Shown: piece by piece, positions 1 through 9,750 of the stretch | Position numbering within the stretch: the first letter of the stretch is position 1 | Layout of the letters: every line of letters starts with the position of its first letter | Source of the DNA: Arcobacter sp. | Lineage (GTDB): Bacteria; Campylobacterota; Campylobacteria; Campylobacterales; Arcobacteraceae | Direction: 5' to 3' | Length of the DNA: 64,000 nt | NCBI GenBank assembly: GCA_002869565.1 | Contig: PKUJ01000011.1 | Span: 124,001 to 188,000 of the forward strand | Notes under the pieces: generated by a model | Database searches by the model: none | Seen by the model: only the letters and a program-made list of their open reading frames with translations | Told to the model about the DNA's origin: nothing | Made by a program: the position numbers and the translations under genes

Positions 1-567
1 AAGTTCTTTTAAAAATGGGATTTTATCCTCTTTCCCTGAAATTGCAGTAACTTCAAATCCTAGTTTACTTAAGATTGAAACGGCAATACTTCCTACTCCT
101 CCTGTTGCTCCTGTTACTAAAATTTCACCAGAAGTCACACCATTGTTAAGTAGTTCATTTACCGAAAGTGCAGCTGTTAATCCAGCTGTTCCATAAGTCA
201 TAATCTCTTTATCTGTGATATTTGTTGGCATTTTAACAACCCATGAAGCTGGTACTTTTACAAACTCTGCATGACCGCCATTTGTATTCATTCCCATATC
301 ATAACCAGTAACTAAAACTTTTTGCCCTACTGTAAACTCATCTGAGTTTGATTCTTCAATAGTTCCTGCAACATCAATTCCTGTTACGTGTGGGAATACT
401 CTAGTTACACCAGGGTTTCCCACTGAACTTAATGCATCTTTAAAATTTAGTGATGAATAACTTACTTTGATAAGTACTTCATTATCTTCTATTGCTGGAA
501 TTTCAATATCTTGAACCCCTGATTCAAATTTTCTATCTTCTATTTTTTCAACAACATATGCTTTCAT
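1..567 (-). CDS. YhdH/AcuI-type zinc-free quinone oxidoreductase (partial)
   Basis: This gene runs off the left edge; 189 codons are present, starting at the ATG at 567 (protein begins MKAYVVEK). The N-terminal GroES-like half is followed by a Rossmann nucleotide-binding motif, VTGATGGVGSIAV, at about residue 149. No zinc-ligand cysteines are visible, which fits the MDR subfamily of YhdH/AcuI acryloyl-CoA reductases. A ribosome site (AAAGGAC on the minus strand) lies just upstream. It is divergent from an HxlR regulator, a common arrangement in which the regulator responds to electrophiles and controls the reductase. The family is likely; the exact substrate is unknown. Confidence 0.8.
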   Translation of the reverse strand, partial: MKAYVVEKIEDRKFESGVQDIEIPAIEDNEVLIKVSYSSLNFKDALSSVGNPGVTRVFPHVTGIDVAGTIEESNSDEFTVGQKVLVTGYDMGMNTNGGHAEFVKVPASWVVKMPTNITDKEIMTYGTAGLTAALSVNELLNNGVTSGEILVTGATGGVGSIAVSILSKLGFEVTAISGKEDKIPFLKEL

Positions 568-655
568 ATTAGTCCTTTTTATTTTGTTTTATTTACTTAT
601 GCTGAAATTTTAGCTAAAATATGACATATGAGCAAGAACTAACAAAAAAGATAGG

Positions 656-675
656 TACTATCAAAAAGTATACTA
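656..675. promoter_or_regulatory. Candidate HxlR operator in divergent promoter
   Basis: In the 129-bp gap between the oxidoreductase and the HxlR gene, TACT at 656-659 and AGTA at 667-670 form an inverted repeat with a 7-bp spacer. TACTA is also repeated directly at 671-675, and AGTATACT at 667-674 is a perfect palindrome. TACT/AGTA arms resemble operators known for YodB-type HxlR proteins. That the neighbouring regulator binds here is an inference. Confidence 0.35.
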
Positions 676-696
676 TATGATTTTATGGAGTATATT

Positions 697-1038
697 ATGA
701 CTAAAAGAATTGAAGTTGAAGAAAATTTTGAAAAATGTCCTGTTGAAACTGCATTAGATGTGCTTGCAGGGAAATGGAAAATTTTACTTTTATGGTATTT
801 AAGACGTGATACTCTTAGGTTTAATGAGTTACAAAAAATGGCTCCAAGGATTACGCAGAAAATGTTAATCCAAAAATTAAGAGAGTTAGAAGAGGATGGA
901 ATTATCCATCGTGAGGTTTATCCTGTGGTTCCTCCAAAAGTAGAGTATTCACTTACTGAATATGGAGAAACTTTAAAACCTATTATAAAGCAAATGTATT
1001 TATGGGGTCAAATTCATAAGGAAAAGTTTGCTAAATAG
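697..1038 (+). CDS. HxlR-family winged-helix transcriptional regulator
   Basis: A 113-residue protein made of a single HxlR winged-helix domain: [20 protein letters not shown] is the family's N-terminal signature, followed by the recognition-helix region ([17 protein letters not shown]) and the wing ([12 protein letters not shown]). One cysteine, close to the N-terminus of the domain, lies where redox- or electrophile-sensing HxlR members keep theirs. The ATG at 697 is preferred to the in-frame ATG at 685 because GGAG at 687-690 sits 6 nt upstream of it. The gene is divergent from a quinone oxidoreductase, its probable target. Confidence 0.88.
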   Translation: MTKRIEVEENFEKCPVETALDVLAGKWKILLLWYLRRDTLRFNELQKMAPRITQKMLIQKLRELEEDGIIHREVYPVVPPKVEYSLTEYGETLKPIIKQMYLWGQIHKEKFAK

Positions 1039-1136
1039 TTAGTTTTCTTTATTAATTAATTAAAATAAACAATAAGCTTCTCCACTTATGATATATATAA
1101 GTTAGACTTTTCCTAATCAAACTTTAAGGAGTGATT

Positions 1137-1976
1137 ATGAAAAAAGAAAAAAATACTTTTCTGAAAAGTGTTGTATCTGTGATACTAGGGGTATCTTTAA
1201 TGGTGAGTTTACAGGCAAGTGAACTTCCAAATTTCTTGGATAAAAAAGACATTATAAACGCAGAGTTTAAATGTTTAGGTACTACAAAGAAGTATAATAA
1301 GGAAGAACAAAAGCATATAGATGTGTTGTGGGATGAAACTCTTTCATATTTAAATGCATATGCTCAAGCTTTAACAAATTCAAGTCAGAGTCAGTGTCTA
1401 AATTCAGATGAAGCTATGATTGATTCTACAAATGGTGTAAAAAAAATGTGTATCATGGATCGAAGAGACATGAAGATATTAGTAAATAATATCTATCAAG
1501 TTGTAAATAATCCTGATAAAGCAAAAGAGTGTTTTAGTGCGAGAGAGGATGTTAGTTGGATTTATAGTCCAGGAGAAGAGATAGAGAAAAATTCTCCCGT
1601 AGCACAATGGTTAAATAGAACTACATTTGAAGAATTCTTTGATAAAAAAGTTACAAACAAAGATGTGAAAAAATTAGGAAAAGTACAATTTGATGCGGGA
1701 CATAAAGATGAGCACAAAATGTGGAATGATAGTAGTTACAAAAAGGATTCTTTAATGTATTTCCACCAAAATACAATACATGCTTTTGAAGTAGAAGGTG
1801 ATTGTGAAGCAAAACCTGAAGAAAGAGCTATTGTTTCAGTTTGGGCAAGAAGTAATGCTCATGACAAGCGAAATGATTATGGTACTACACTATTATGTGA
1901 GTCAGCTGAAAAACCAGGGACTCCTGCACATAGAGGTGAAATGATTCAATGTGATTTAACACATACTAAGTGGTAA
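1137..1976 (+). CDS. Secreted cysteine-containing protein of unknown function
   Basis: A 279-residue protein with a Sec signal peptide (basic MKKEK start, hydrophobic VVSVILGVSLMVSLQ, likely cleavage after QAS). The mature part has seven cysteines, including FKCLG, SQCLN, MCIMD and GDCEAK, suggesting disulfides or metal binding in the periplasm. I recognise no family. The ATG at 1137 is chosen over GTG at 1131 because AAGGAG (1126-1131) is placed 5 nt before it. It stands alone between the HxlR gene and a crotonase. Confidence 0.7.
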   Translation: MKKEKNTFLKSVVSVILGVSLMVSLQASELPNFLDKKDIINAEFKCLGTTKKYNKEEQKHIDVLWDETLSYLNAYAQALTNSSQSQCLNSDEAMIDSTNGVKKMCIMDRRDMKILVNNIYQVVNNPDKAKECFSAREDVSWIYSPGEEIEKNSPVAQWLNRTTFEEFFDKKVTNKDVKKLGKVQFDAGHKDEHKMWNDSSYKKDSLMYFHQNTIHAFEVEGDCEAKPEERAIVSVWARSNAHDKRNDYGTTLLCESAEKPGTPAHRGEMIQCDLTHTKW

Positions 1977-2003
1977 AGAAAATAAATTGATAATTTAATA
2001 TAT

Positions 2004-2040
2004 AATTGGTATGGATTAATATTATTGATCTATACCAATT
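2004..2040. other. Hairpin in the gap before the crotonase gene
   Basis: AATTGGTAT (2004-2012) pairs perfectly with ATACCAATT (2032-2040), and pairing can extend inward by about five more pairs with G-T wobbles. It is followed by AAAAG rather than a T-run, so it is not a clear terminator on the plus strand. It could be an RNA-stabilising 5'-UTR structure of the crotonase mRNA, or an operator. Confidence 0.35.
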
Positions 2041-2061
2041 AAAAGTTTATGGAGTAGTGAA

Positions 2062-2841
2062 ATGGAATATAATTACATTATTGTTGAAGAGAAAAATAAT
2101 TGTATTGGTCTTATCACTTTAAATAGACCAAAAGCATATAATGCTTTATCAATCCCTCTAATAAGGGAAGTCTGTGATGCAATTAAAAGTTTTGAAGAGG
2201 ATGAAAAAATTGCGGCAATTGTCTTAACAGGTGGAAGTAAAGTATTTGCTGCAGGTGCAGATATTAAGGAATTATCTTCTTTAGATTTTGCAAGTGCGTA
2301 TAATAGTGAATTTATAACTAAAGATTGGAAAGCATTAGAAAAACATAAAAAACCAATTATTGCTGCAGTCTCAGGTTTTGCACTTGGCGGTGGATGTGAA
2401 CTCTCTTTATTATGTGATATTACTATTTGCGATACTAGTGCAAAATTTGGACAACCAGAAGTTAAAATTGGGACAATGCCAGGTATTGGTGGAACTCAAA
2501 GATTAACAAGAGCAGTTGGAAAATCAAAAGCAATGATGATGTGTTTAACAGGAGATATGATAGATGCAAATGAAGCTAGAGATTATGGACTTGTTGCAAA
2601 AATTAGCGACGAGGGAGAAGTAATTGATGATGCAATTGATATTGCTTTGAAAATAGCTTCCATGAGCCAACCTGTTGTTAAACTAATAAAAGAGTCAATA
2701 AATAATGCCTATGAATCTAGTTTACAAGTAGGACTTGAAAGTGAAAGAAAATCTTTTTATGCAACTTTTTCATTAGAAGATAAAACTGAAGGGATGAATG
2801 CCTTTCTTGAAAAAAGAAAAGCTAATTTTAAAAATAAATAA
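2062..2841 (+). CDS. Enoyl-CoA hydratase/isomerase (crotonase family)
   Basis: A 259-residue, single-domain crotonase. The oxyanion-hole segments are present (AAGADIKEL and ALGGGCEL), and both catalytic glutamates of true hydratases are visible: Glu in GGGCEL and Glu in FGQPEVKIGTMPGIGGTQRL. This argues for 2-enoyl-CoA hydration rather than only isomerisation. GGAG precedes the ATG. No other beta-oxidation gene lies beside it, so the pathway (fatty acid, amino acid or aromatic degradation) cannot be told from context. Confidence 0.9.
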   Translation: MEYNYIIVEEKNNCIGLITLNRPKAYNALSIPLIREVCDAIKSFEEDEKIAAIVLTGGSKVFAAGADIKELSSLDFASAYNSEFITKDWKALEKHKKPIIAAVSGFALGGGCELSLLCDITICDTSAKFGQPEVKIGTMPGIGGTQRLTRAVGKSKAMMMCLTGDMIDANEARDYGLVAKISDEGEVIDDAIDIALKIASMSQPVVKLIKESINNAYESSLQVGLESERKSFYATFSLEDKTEGMNAFLEKRKANFKNK

Positions 2842-3537
2842 TTAGTTTTTCATTTTGTCTTTTAGTAAAAAATATACAATGGCACTAATTCCAGCGCTGG
2901 ATAGAACCATTGTCATAATCATAATTTGGTATCGTACTGCTATTAAAGGATCGACTCCCGATAGAATTTGTCCTGTCATCATTCCTGGCAGGGCTACTAA
3001 CCCAACAGCAAGTAGAGCATTTATTTGAGGTATCATACAGGCTTTAAAAGCTATCTCTCTAGCTTTTTCAAACTCAACATCTCTTTGCATCTCTTTTTCA
3101 TATCTTTCAATTGCTAACGATAATGCATTCATTGTATTTGCAAATATCATGCCTGCTATTGGAACCACAAATCTTGGTTCATATAATGATTCTAATTCTA
3201 ATACGAAAACTATGATTAGTATTAAATTTATAAGACCTGATATTGCAATTGATATAAATATTTGTTTATAGTGATTAAAAGATTTATCAATAGTATTTCT
3301 AAGACTTATCCACGAAGATATAATTATCATAAAAAGTATAATGAATATTCCAATAAAAATATTCTTTTCTTCAAAAATATAAAGAAGCAAATACCCAATA
3401 GCTATTAGTTGAATTACCATTCTAGCTGTAGAGATAATTATTTCTGTACTATTATTTGTCCATTTATTGTAGTAGTACCATACAAATATTAGAGGGATAA
3501 GAGTTAGAGATAAGTTAAAAAATGAGATAGTCTGCAT
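2842..3537 (-). CDS. fetB: FetB/YbbM-type ABC transporter permease
   Basis: A 231-residue inner-membrane protein of the UPF0014 family with about six or seven hydrophobic segments and the strongly conserved signature ALPGMMTGQILSGVDP followed by AVRYQIMIM near residues 182-208. In E. coli, FetB pairs with ATPase FetA and is linked to iron export and oxidative-stress resistance. No fetA lies beside it here, so the ATPase must be encoded elsewhere or be absent. Its stop directly abuts the convergent crotonase stop. Confidence 0.87.
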   Translation of the reverse strand: MQTISFFNLSLTLIPLIFVWYYYNKWTNNSTEIIISTARMVIQLIAIGYLLLYIFEEKNIFIGIFIILFMIIISSWISLRNTIDKSFNHYKQIFISIAISGLINLILIIVFVLELESLYEPRFVVPIAGMIFANTMNALSLAIERYEKEMQRDVEFEKAREIAFKACMIPQINALLAVGLVALPGMMTGQILSGVDPLIAVRYQIMIMTMVLSSAGISAIVYFLLKDKMKN

Positions 3538-3539
3538 TT

Positions 3540-4436
3540 TTAACTTTTCAGTAAGTCCTTGAGACTATTAAGAGGATTTTTTCCATCTAGAATAAATTTT
3601 ACTTCATTTGCTATGGGAGTATAAATATCTTGTTCTGTTGAAAGCATATGTATGGCTTCAGCAGTTTTAACACCTTCTGCAACCTCTCCTAGCTCTTCTA
3701 AGATGTCATCTAAGCTTTTACCTTGGGCAAGTCCTAAACCTACTCTATAGTTACGACTAAGAGTACTGCTTGCTGTAAGGAATAAATCTCCTGCACCACT
3801 AAGTCCTACAAAAGATGATTTTTTTGCACCAAAGTGTAAACCAAATCTTTGCATTTCTACTAATCCTCTTGAGATTAGAGAAGCTCTTGCATTGTTTCCT
3901 AATTGCAATCCTTCACAAATACCACTTGCAATTGCTAGTACATTTTTATATGCTCCTGCAACTTCTGCACCGATTACATCTTTTGAATAATAGGTTTTTA
4001 AAAAAGTTGGGAAAAAAGGTGCGAATTCTTTATATAGTTTTTTTGATTTTGAGTTTAGAACAAGTGCTGCTGGAAGACCTTTTATAACTTCAGCTGCAAA
4101 GGAAGGTCCTGAAATAAATCCGACATTTTTTTCTGGCACAAAATGTGCATAAATTTCATTTAAAAATTCACCTGTATTTGCTTCTATACCTTTTGAAGCA
4201 ACTAGGATTTTTTGTCCTTTGAATACAAAATTTTCTTTTAGCCAAGATCTTATTTGTTGTGCAGGAATTGCAATAACTAAATATTCACAATCCATTGCAG
4301 TCTCTAAATCAACAAAATTCTTAATCTCTCTTTTTGTTCTTGAAGTAATCAAACACTCTTGTTTTTGACTAAGAGCAAAGTGAAGGGCTTCTCCCCATTT
4401 CCCTGCTCCAATTACTGCAATAGAATTTTTTTTCAT
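3540..4436 (-). CDS. gpsA: Glycerol-3-phosphate dehydrogenase [NAD(P)+]
   Basis: A 298-residue cytosolic enzyme that reduces dihydroxyacetone phosphate to sn-glycerol 3-phosphate for phospholipid synthesis. Visible features are the Rossmann motif IAVIGAGKWGEAL at residues 6-18, the conserved SGPSFAAEV segment, the catalytic Lys in AGAYKNVLAIA and the C-terminal substrate loop GLSGAGDLFLT. Length is normal. It lies 2 bp upstream of fetB and 6 bp downstream of gatB on the same strand, so it is probably in one transcript with gatB. Confidence 0.95.
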   Translation of the reverse strand: MKKNSIAVIGAGKWGEALHFALSQKQECLITSRTKREIKNFVDLETAMDCEYLVIAIPAQQIRSWLKENFVFKGQKILVASKGIEANTGEFLNEIYAHFVPEKNVGFISGPSFAAEVIKGLPAALVLNSKSKKLYKEFAPFFPTFLKTYYSKDVIGAEVAGAYKNVLAIASGICEGLQLGNNARASLISRGLVEMQRFGLHFGAKKSSFVGLSGAGDLFLTASSTLSRNYRVGLGLAQGKSLDDILEELGEVAEGVKTAEAIHMLSTEQDIYTPIANEVKFILDGKNPLNSLKDLLKS

Positions 4437-4442
4437 AAATTT

Positions 4443-5870
4443 TTAAGAAAGTCTTTCTTTTAAAAGTTCATTTACTTTAGCTGGATTTGCAGTACCTTTT
4501 GATGCTTTCATAGTTTGACCTACAAAAAATCCAAATAGTTTGTCTTTTCCGCTTTTGTATTGTTCTACTTTATCTTGATTAGCTGTTAAAATTCCATCAA
4601 TAATCTCTAATAATGCTCCATCATCAGAAACTTGTTTTAATCCAAGTTTTTCAATAACTGCATTAACTTCCATATCAGGTGTTTCCATGAGGAAATCAAG
4701 CACTTCTTTTGCTGCTTTCCCTGAGATTGTTCCATCTTCAATTGCTTTTACAACTGCAGCTAATTTTTTAGCTTGTACTGGAGAATTCTCAATTGTAACA
4801 CCTTCTTTAAATCTTGATGGTAACTCAACTGTTAGCCAGGTAGCAGCATTTTTGCCTGTAATTCCTTCTTTCATCATTTCGTCAAAGAAGTGAGCTGTTT
4901 CTAAAGATGCTGTAATAACTGAGGCATCATAGTCCTTGATTCCAAACTCTTTTACAAATCTTGCTTTCTTTTCATCTGGGAGTTCAGGAATTTGAGAATA
5001 TTTTTCCATCATTTCATCTGTAATAATTACAGGTAATAAATCTGGGTCTGGAAAGTATCTGTAATCAGCAGCATCTTCTTTTCCTCTCATAGATCTAGTT
5101 TCTCCAGTATTTGGGTCAAAAAGTCTTGTTTCTTGAACAATTTCACTTGAGTGAACACCATCTTCCCAAGCTTCAATATGTCTATTTACTTCATATTGAA
5201 TCGCTTTTTCAATAAACTTAAATGAGTTCATATTTTTGATTTCACATCTAGTATTTAGGTTAGTATCACCTTTTGGTCTAATGGAAACGTTAACATCAGC
5301 TCTAAATGAGCATTCTTGCATATTTGCATCAGATATACCTAAATATCTAACGATAGAATGTAGTTTTTTAAGATATAAAATTGCTTCTTCTGCAGATCTC
5401 ATATCTGGCTCTGAAACGATTTCAAGTAAAGGTGTCCCTGCTCTATTTAAATCTACTTGCGAATCCGAAACTGTATGTATACTTTTACCTGCATCATTTT
5501 CCAAGTGCGCTCTTGTAATACCTATAGTTTTTTGTCTTCCATCTGGAAAGTCAATAGTTAATTCCCCAAGACCAACAACAGGTACCTCAAATTGTGAAAT
5601 TTGGTATCCACTTGGTAAATCTGGATAAAAGTAATTTTTTCTATTAAATACTGATTTTTGGTTAATTTTAGATTTTATTGCAGTTCCAAGCATAATTGCT
5701 TTATGTACTGCCTCTTTGTTTAATACAGGAAGAGCACCAGGTAATCCTAGACAAGTTGGACATACATTTGTATTTGGTTCTTCTCCAAAACTTGTTGCAC
5801 AAGAACAAAAAAGTTTACTATTTGTGTTTAACTGTGCGTGAACTTCTAGACCTATAATAACTTCGAACAT
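4443..5870 (-). CDS. gatB: Asp-tRNA(Asn)/Glu-tRNA(Gln) amidotransferase subunit B
   Basis: A 475-residue GatB, the subunit that binds misacylated tRNA and activates the carboxylate for amidation by GatCAB. It shows the N-terminal [10 protein letters not shown] signature, zinc-type cysteines ([16 protein letters not shown]), the [13 protein letters not shown] motif, and a C-terminal YqeY-like helical region. The length is full. Campylobacterota use GatCAB to make Gln-tRNA and often Asn-tRNA, consistent with the gltX gene at 44.9 kb. It lies 11 bp downstream of the SurA-like gene. Confidence 0.96.
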   Translation of the reverse strand: MFEVIIGLEVHAQLNTNSKLFCSCATSFGEEPNTNVCPTCLGLPGALPVLNKEAVHKAIMLGTAIKSKINQKSVFNRKNYFYPDLPSGYQISQFEVPVVGLGELTIDFPDGRQKTIGITRAHLENDAGKSIHTVSDSQVDLNRAGTPLLEIVSEPDMRSAEEAILYLKKLHSIVRYLGISDANMQECSFRADVNVSIRPKGDTNLNTRCEIKNMNSFKFIEKAIQYEVNRHIEAWEDGVHSSEIVQETRLFDPNTGETRSMRGKEDAADYRYFPDPDLLPVIITDEMMEKYSQIPELPDEKKARFVKEFGIKDYDASVITASLETAHFFDEMMKEGITGKNAATWLTVELPSRFKEGVTIENSPVQAKKLAAVVKAIEDGTISGKAAKEVLDFLMETPDMEVNAVIEKLGLKQVSDDGALLEIIDGILTANQDKVEQYKSGKDKLFGFFVGQTMKASKGTANPAKVNELLKERLS

Positions 5871-5881
5871 TTATTTCCTTT

Positions 5882-6736
5882 TTATCTTATCACTTTTATA
5901 TCGGCAGATAGTTTCATTTTTTCAAAATAATCTTTTAAATATTTTTTTTCTCTATCTTGCATTACTATATTAAAAATTCTATCTCTTACATCTTCAAATG
6001 CAATTGTTTGTTGATTCTCTTTTTCCATTACAAGTAGAGTGACAAATTGTTTATTTGATGTAAATATAGGTGTAAATTGTTTTATTCCTGTTTCATTGAT
6101 AATATATCTTAACTGAGGGTTTAGATTTGTTTGATTTAATTGAATATTTGTTCTACTAACACCAGGAATATCAGCCATTGGATTAGTTGTTATCTGATTT
6201 AATTCTGCTTTATTTTTAGAAGCATATTGAATTACTTTTACATCTGAAGCCATTTGAAACTTTGAACTATTGTTATTATAATAAATTTTTAAATCTTCTT
6301 CATTTGCAACTTTTAGATTTCCCCTAACAAGTTTATCTGTTAATTTTTGTCTAAGAATTAAGCCTTTAGTTTGTTCTTCGTATTTATCATAATCTTTATA
6401 TTTTTGTTTAATAATTGATTTGAATGTATATATGTCCATTCCATTTGAAGCAGCAATTTTTTCTAGGTAATTATTTACATCGAATACATCAACTGTAACG
6501 TTATATTTTCTAATTAATTGATTATATAGTGATTCATCAACTAGTTCACTAACAGCTTCATCTTTTGGAAGATTTTTTTCATACTTTCTTCTCTCAATGT
6601 CAAACAATGTAATTGGGTCATCATTAACAACTAATGCAATTGCATCTACAGTTCCTGCATTAGAAATCGATGTTGATAGTAGGAAGCTAAATAATAGTCC
6701 TTTACCTATTCGTAATATTCCACTTTGTTTTATCAT
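5882..6736 (-). CDS. SurA-N-domain periplasmic chaperone / peptidyl-prolyl isomerase-like protein
   Basis: A 284-residue protein with a signal peptide (KGLLFSFLLSTSISNA) and a SurA-type N-terminal domain opening VDAIALVVNDDPITLFDIE, followed by a rotamase-like region with degraded signature. It resembles the C. jejuni Cj1289-type outer-membrane-protein chaperones. The ATG at 6736 is chosen because AAAGGA lies just upstream and the signal peptide then starts correctly; an in-frame ATG at 6802 would add 22 residues unlike the family. It is followed closely by gatB. Confidence 0.8.
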   Translation of the reverse strand: MIKQSGILRIGKGLLFSFLLSTSISNAGTVDAIALVVNDDPITLFDIERRKYEKNLPKDEAVSELVDESLYNQLIRKYNVTVDVFDVNNYLEKIAASNGMDIYTFKSIIKQKYKDYDKYEEQTKGLILRQKLTDKLVRGNLKVANEEDLKIYYNNNSSKFQMASDVKVIQYASKNKAELNQITTNPMADIPGVSRTNIQLNQTNLNPQLRYIINETGIKQFTPIFTSNKQFVTLLVMEKENQQTIAFEDVRDRIFNIVMQDREKKYLKDYFEKMKLSADIKVIR

Positions 6737-6807
6737 TTTAATCCTTTTTCTAAAGAACAGATATTTTACCAAAAAAATGGTAAATATCTGTTTTTGTTTC
6801 AAAAAGA

Positions 6808-9648
6808 TTAAATATTTTTAGAACTTGTAGTCCTATCAATTAGGTAGAAAATGGAGTTATAATCTAAGTTTGCTTTTTCACTTAAGCCAATTTCACAAGT
6901 TTTAGATGTAGAAAATGCATATTTAGCATCTTTAACATTTTCACTTAAGAATCTAAGTGCAGAATCATTTAGTTCTGGAAAATTAAATCCTCTATCCCCT
7001 GCAAATCCACAACACTTTACATCCTCTGGTACAATTACATTTGTTGAACATAAATTAGCTAATTTGATAAATTTTTCATGTAATCCCATTTTTCTTGAAG
7101 AACAAGTTGTATGAATTGTAATTGCTTCATCAATTGGTGTGAAATCTAGTGCTGGAGTTAAATGCTCTAACGCAAATTCAATAGGTTCATAGATTTTTAT
7201 ATTGCTTTTGAAACTTTCAATCATTTTTTTAGTACAAGGACTTGTATCACATAAAACTGGATATTCACCAAAATTACTAACTTCATTTAGTGCATGTTCT
7301 AATTCTTCTGATTTAGTTTTAGCTTGGTCAATAAATCCTTTTGATGAAAAAGGCATTCCACAACATAATCCACCCATTCCATTTGGAAATAAGATTTGAA
7401 ATCCTGCTTTTTTAAGTAGTTTTACTGTTACATCATATAACTCTTCATCAACTGTTGTTTTTGCATGCCTTCCCATACTTCTACTAATACAAGAAGGGAA
7501 ATATACAACTTTTTTATTGCTTACTTGTTGTTCAAATGTTGTATCTATATTTGTACTTTTTGGTAAATAAGGACTCCATTTTGGTATTTTACCACCACTC
7601 CAATCTCTTAAAGTAGAAGTAATTGATTGCATACTTGCTGTTCCTAAGATAGAGTGAGTTAAATTTGCTGCTGCTAATCCAAATCTCATGCCTTTTAGTG
7701 TTGCAGAGAAATTATTTGCAATTGTATCTGCAGTTTTTAGGGCATTTGGCGATAATTGTTCTGCTCTTAAATGTTTAGTTAAGCTTCCAGTATCAATTTT
7801 AACTGGACAGGCAGTTGAACATAATGAACAGGTTGCACAAGTTTCTATACCATCATATTGATATAAATCTCGGTATTCTTTTGCTTCAGTATTTTGACCA
7901 TTTTCTTCTAATCTTGAGATTTCTCTATTAATTACAATTCTTTGTCTTGGAGTTAAGGTTAAGTCATTAGATGGACAAGTTGGCTCACAAAAACCACATT
8001 CTATACATTTATCTACAATTTCATTTGTTGCAGGCATTGCTTTTAGATTTTTTAAATGAGCTTCTGCATCATCGTTTATAATAACACCTGGATTTAATAA
8101 CTCTTTTGGATCAAATAAGTCTTTAATTCTTTTCATCATAAGATAGGCAGTTTTCCCCCATTCAACTTCAATAAAAGCAGCCATATTTCTTCCTGTACCA
8201 TGTTCAGCTTTTAAGCTTCCTTGGTATTTAACTGCTACAGAAGTTACAACATCATTCATAAAAGCATCATATCTTTTCACTTCTGATTCAATTGAAAAAT
8301 CTTGTGTAAATACAAAGTGGAAGTTACCTTCTAAAGCATGACCAAAAATTAATGCTTCATGATATTCATGTTTTTTAAATAAATCTTGTAGTTCTAAAGT
8401 AGCTTCTGCTAATACTTCAATTGGATATGCCACATCCTCAATAATCACGGTTGTTCCAGTTTCTCTTACTGCTCCAACTGCAGGGAAAAGACCTTTTCTA
8501 ATCTTCCAATATTGAGTATATTCAGCAACATCTTTTGTAAAATAAATATCTCTTACAACATTAAATTCAGATAGTAACTCTTCTAATTGGCTAATTTGTA
8601 TATCTAATGATTCATCACTTATTGCTCTTGTTTCAATTAAAAGTGCCGTTACATTTTCATCAAAATCTTTAATGAATTCAGGCATTCCCACTTCATTCTC
8701 TATACTTCTTAATCCTGCTCTATCCATTAGTTCAACTGCTGAAACTGTAACAGTTTTTGCTTCTCTTGAGAGTTTAATTTTTGTAACTGCATTACAGGCT
8801 TCTCTAACATCTTTAAAATAAATAAGGGTAGAAGCTTTATCTTTTAAATCTTCAACTGTTCGATATGTAATCTCTTCAATAAATGCTAAAGTTCCTTCTG
8901 AACCAATAATTAAGTGTTGTAAAATTTCAAATTCATCAGTGAAATCAATTAAGGCATTTAATGAATAACCACAAGTGTTTTTGATTTTGAATTTTCTTTC
9001 TATTTTTGCTCTTAATTCTTCATTACTTACTGTATCTGTGGCAATTTGTTTTAAATCTTTTAAAAATTCTCCATGAGTTTTTCTAAACTCTGCTTTTGAA
9101 GCTTCACATGCTGTATCTAATCTTGCTCCATCTTGAAAAATAAGTTTCATAGATTCTAAAGTTTGGTATGAGTTTTCCGCAATACCACAACACATTCCTG
9201 AAGCATTATTTGCAGCAATACCACCAATCATAGCTGCATTAATTGAAGCTGGATCGGGACCAATCTTTTTAGAAAATGGTGCAAGAATATTATTTGCTTC
9301 TTGACCTGTAAGAGCTGGTTGTAGTGAGATTAGTTTTCTATCATTTGAGAGTCTAAAATCTCTAAAGTTTCTTGATGTGATGATTAATATGGAATCACTA
9401 ATTGCTTGTCCAGAGAGAGATGTCCCTGCTGCTCTAAATGTAACACTTAATTCCATTTTATTTGTAAGTTCTAAAATAGAAGTGACTTCTTCTGGAGTAT
9501 CAGTTTTGATAACAATTTTTGGGATAAGTCTATAAAAAGAAGCATCAGTTCCATAGGCTAAAGTATGTAATTTGTCTGTAAAAATATTCTCTTTGGGTAG
9601 TATTTGAGATATTTGTTCATAAAAATTTTGATATTTTTTTTCTAACAT
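6808..9648 (-). CDS. dld: FAD-linked D-lactate dehydrogenase with fused Fe-S/CCG domains
   Basis: A 946-residue fusion. Residues about 1-530 are an FAD-binding PCMH and FAD-oxidase C-terminal module (RAAGTSLSGQAISD; KAEHGTGRNMA). Next come two ferredoxin motifs (CIECGFCEPTCP, CATCSLCSTACPV) and two CCG cysteine-rich domains (GGLCCGMPFSS, VKCCGFAGDRGF). This is the GlcD-GlpC architecture of the Campylobacter D-lactate dehydrogenase (Cj1585c type), which passes electrons to the quinone pool. The nearby lactate-type TRAP transporter and lutABC support a lactate role; a different 2-hydroxy acid is possible. Confidence 0.88.
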   Translation of the reverse strand: MLEKKYQNFYEQISQILPKENIFTDKLHTLAYGTDASFYRLIPKIVIKTDTPEEVTSILELTNKMELSVTFRAAGTSLSGQAISDSILIITSRNFRDFRLSNDRKLISLQPALTGQEANNILAPFSKKIGPDPASINAAMIGGIAANNASGMCCGIAENSYQTLESMKLIFQDGARLDTACEASKAEFRKTHGEFLKDLKQIATDTVSNEELRAKIERKFKIKNTCGYSLNALIDFTDEFEILQHLIIGSEGTLAFIEEITYRTVEDLKDKASTLIYFKDVREACNAVTKIKLSREAKTVTVSAVELMDRAGLRSIENEVGMPEFIKDFDENVTALLIETRAISDESLDIQISQLEELLSEFNVVRDIYFTKDVAEYTQYWKIRKGLFPAVGAVRETGTTVIIEDVAYPIEVLAEATLELQDLFKKHEYHEALIFGHALEGNFHFVFTQDFSIESEVKRYDAFMNDVVTSVAVKYQGSLKAEHGTGRNMAAFIEVEWGKTAYLMMKRIKDLFDPKELLNPGVIINDDAEAHLKNLKAMPATNEIVDKCIECGFCEPTCPSNDLTLTPRQRIVINREISRLEENGQNTEAKEYRDLYQYDGIETCATCSLCSTACPVKIDTGSLTKHLRAEQLSPNALKTADTIANNFSATLKGMRFGLAAANLTHSILGTASMQSITSTLRDWSGGKIPKWSPYLPKSTNIDTTFEQQVSNKKVVYFPSCISRSMGRHAKTTVDEELYDVTVKLLKKAGFQILFPNGMGGLCCGMPFSSKGFIDQAKTKSEELEHALNEVSNFGEYPVLCDTSPCTKKMIESFKSNIKIYEPIEFALEHLTPALDFTPIDEAITIHTTCSSRKMGLHEKFIKLANLCSTNVIVPEDVKCCGFAGDRGFNFPELNDSALRFLSENVKDAKYAFSTSKTCEIGLSEKANLDYNSIFYLIDRTTSSKNI

Positions 9649-9750
9649 TTAAAATCCTTTTAATTTTTTATTATATTATATTAATTAAAAGATTTCTTTT
9701 ATTCAAGCCTTGGGACAGTATATATTCTTTGTTGTTGGTCATAAATAAAT

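Noticed and set aside
5236-5628. A 130-codon plus-strand frame opposite gatB
   Set aside because: No ribosome site and no recognisable protein; gatB motifs occupy the other strand.
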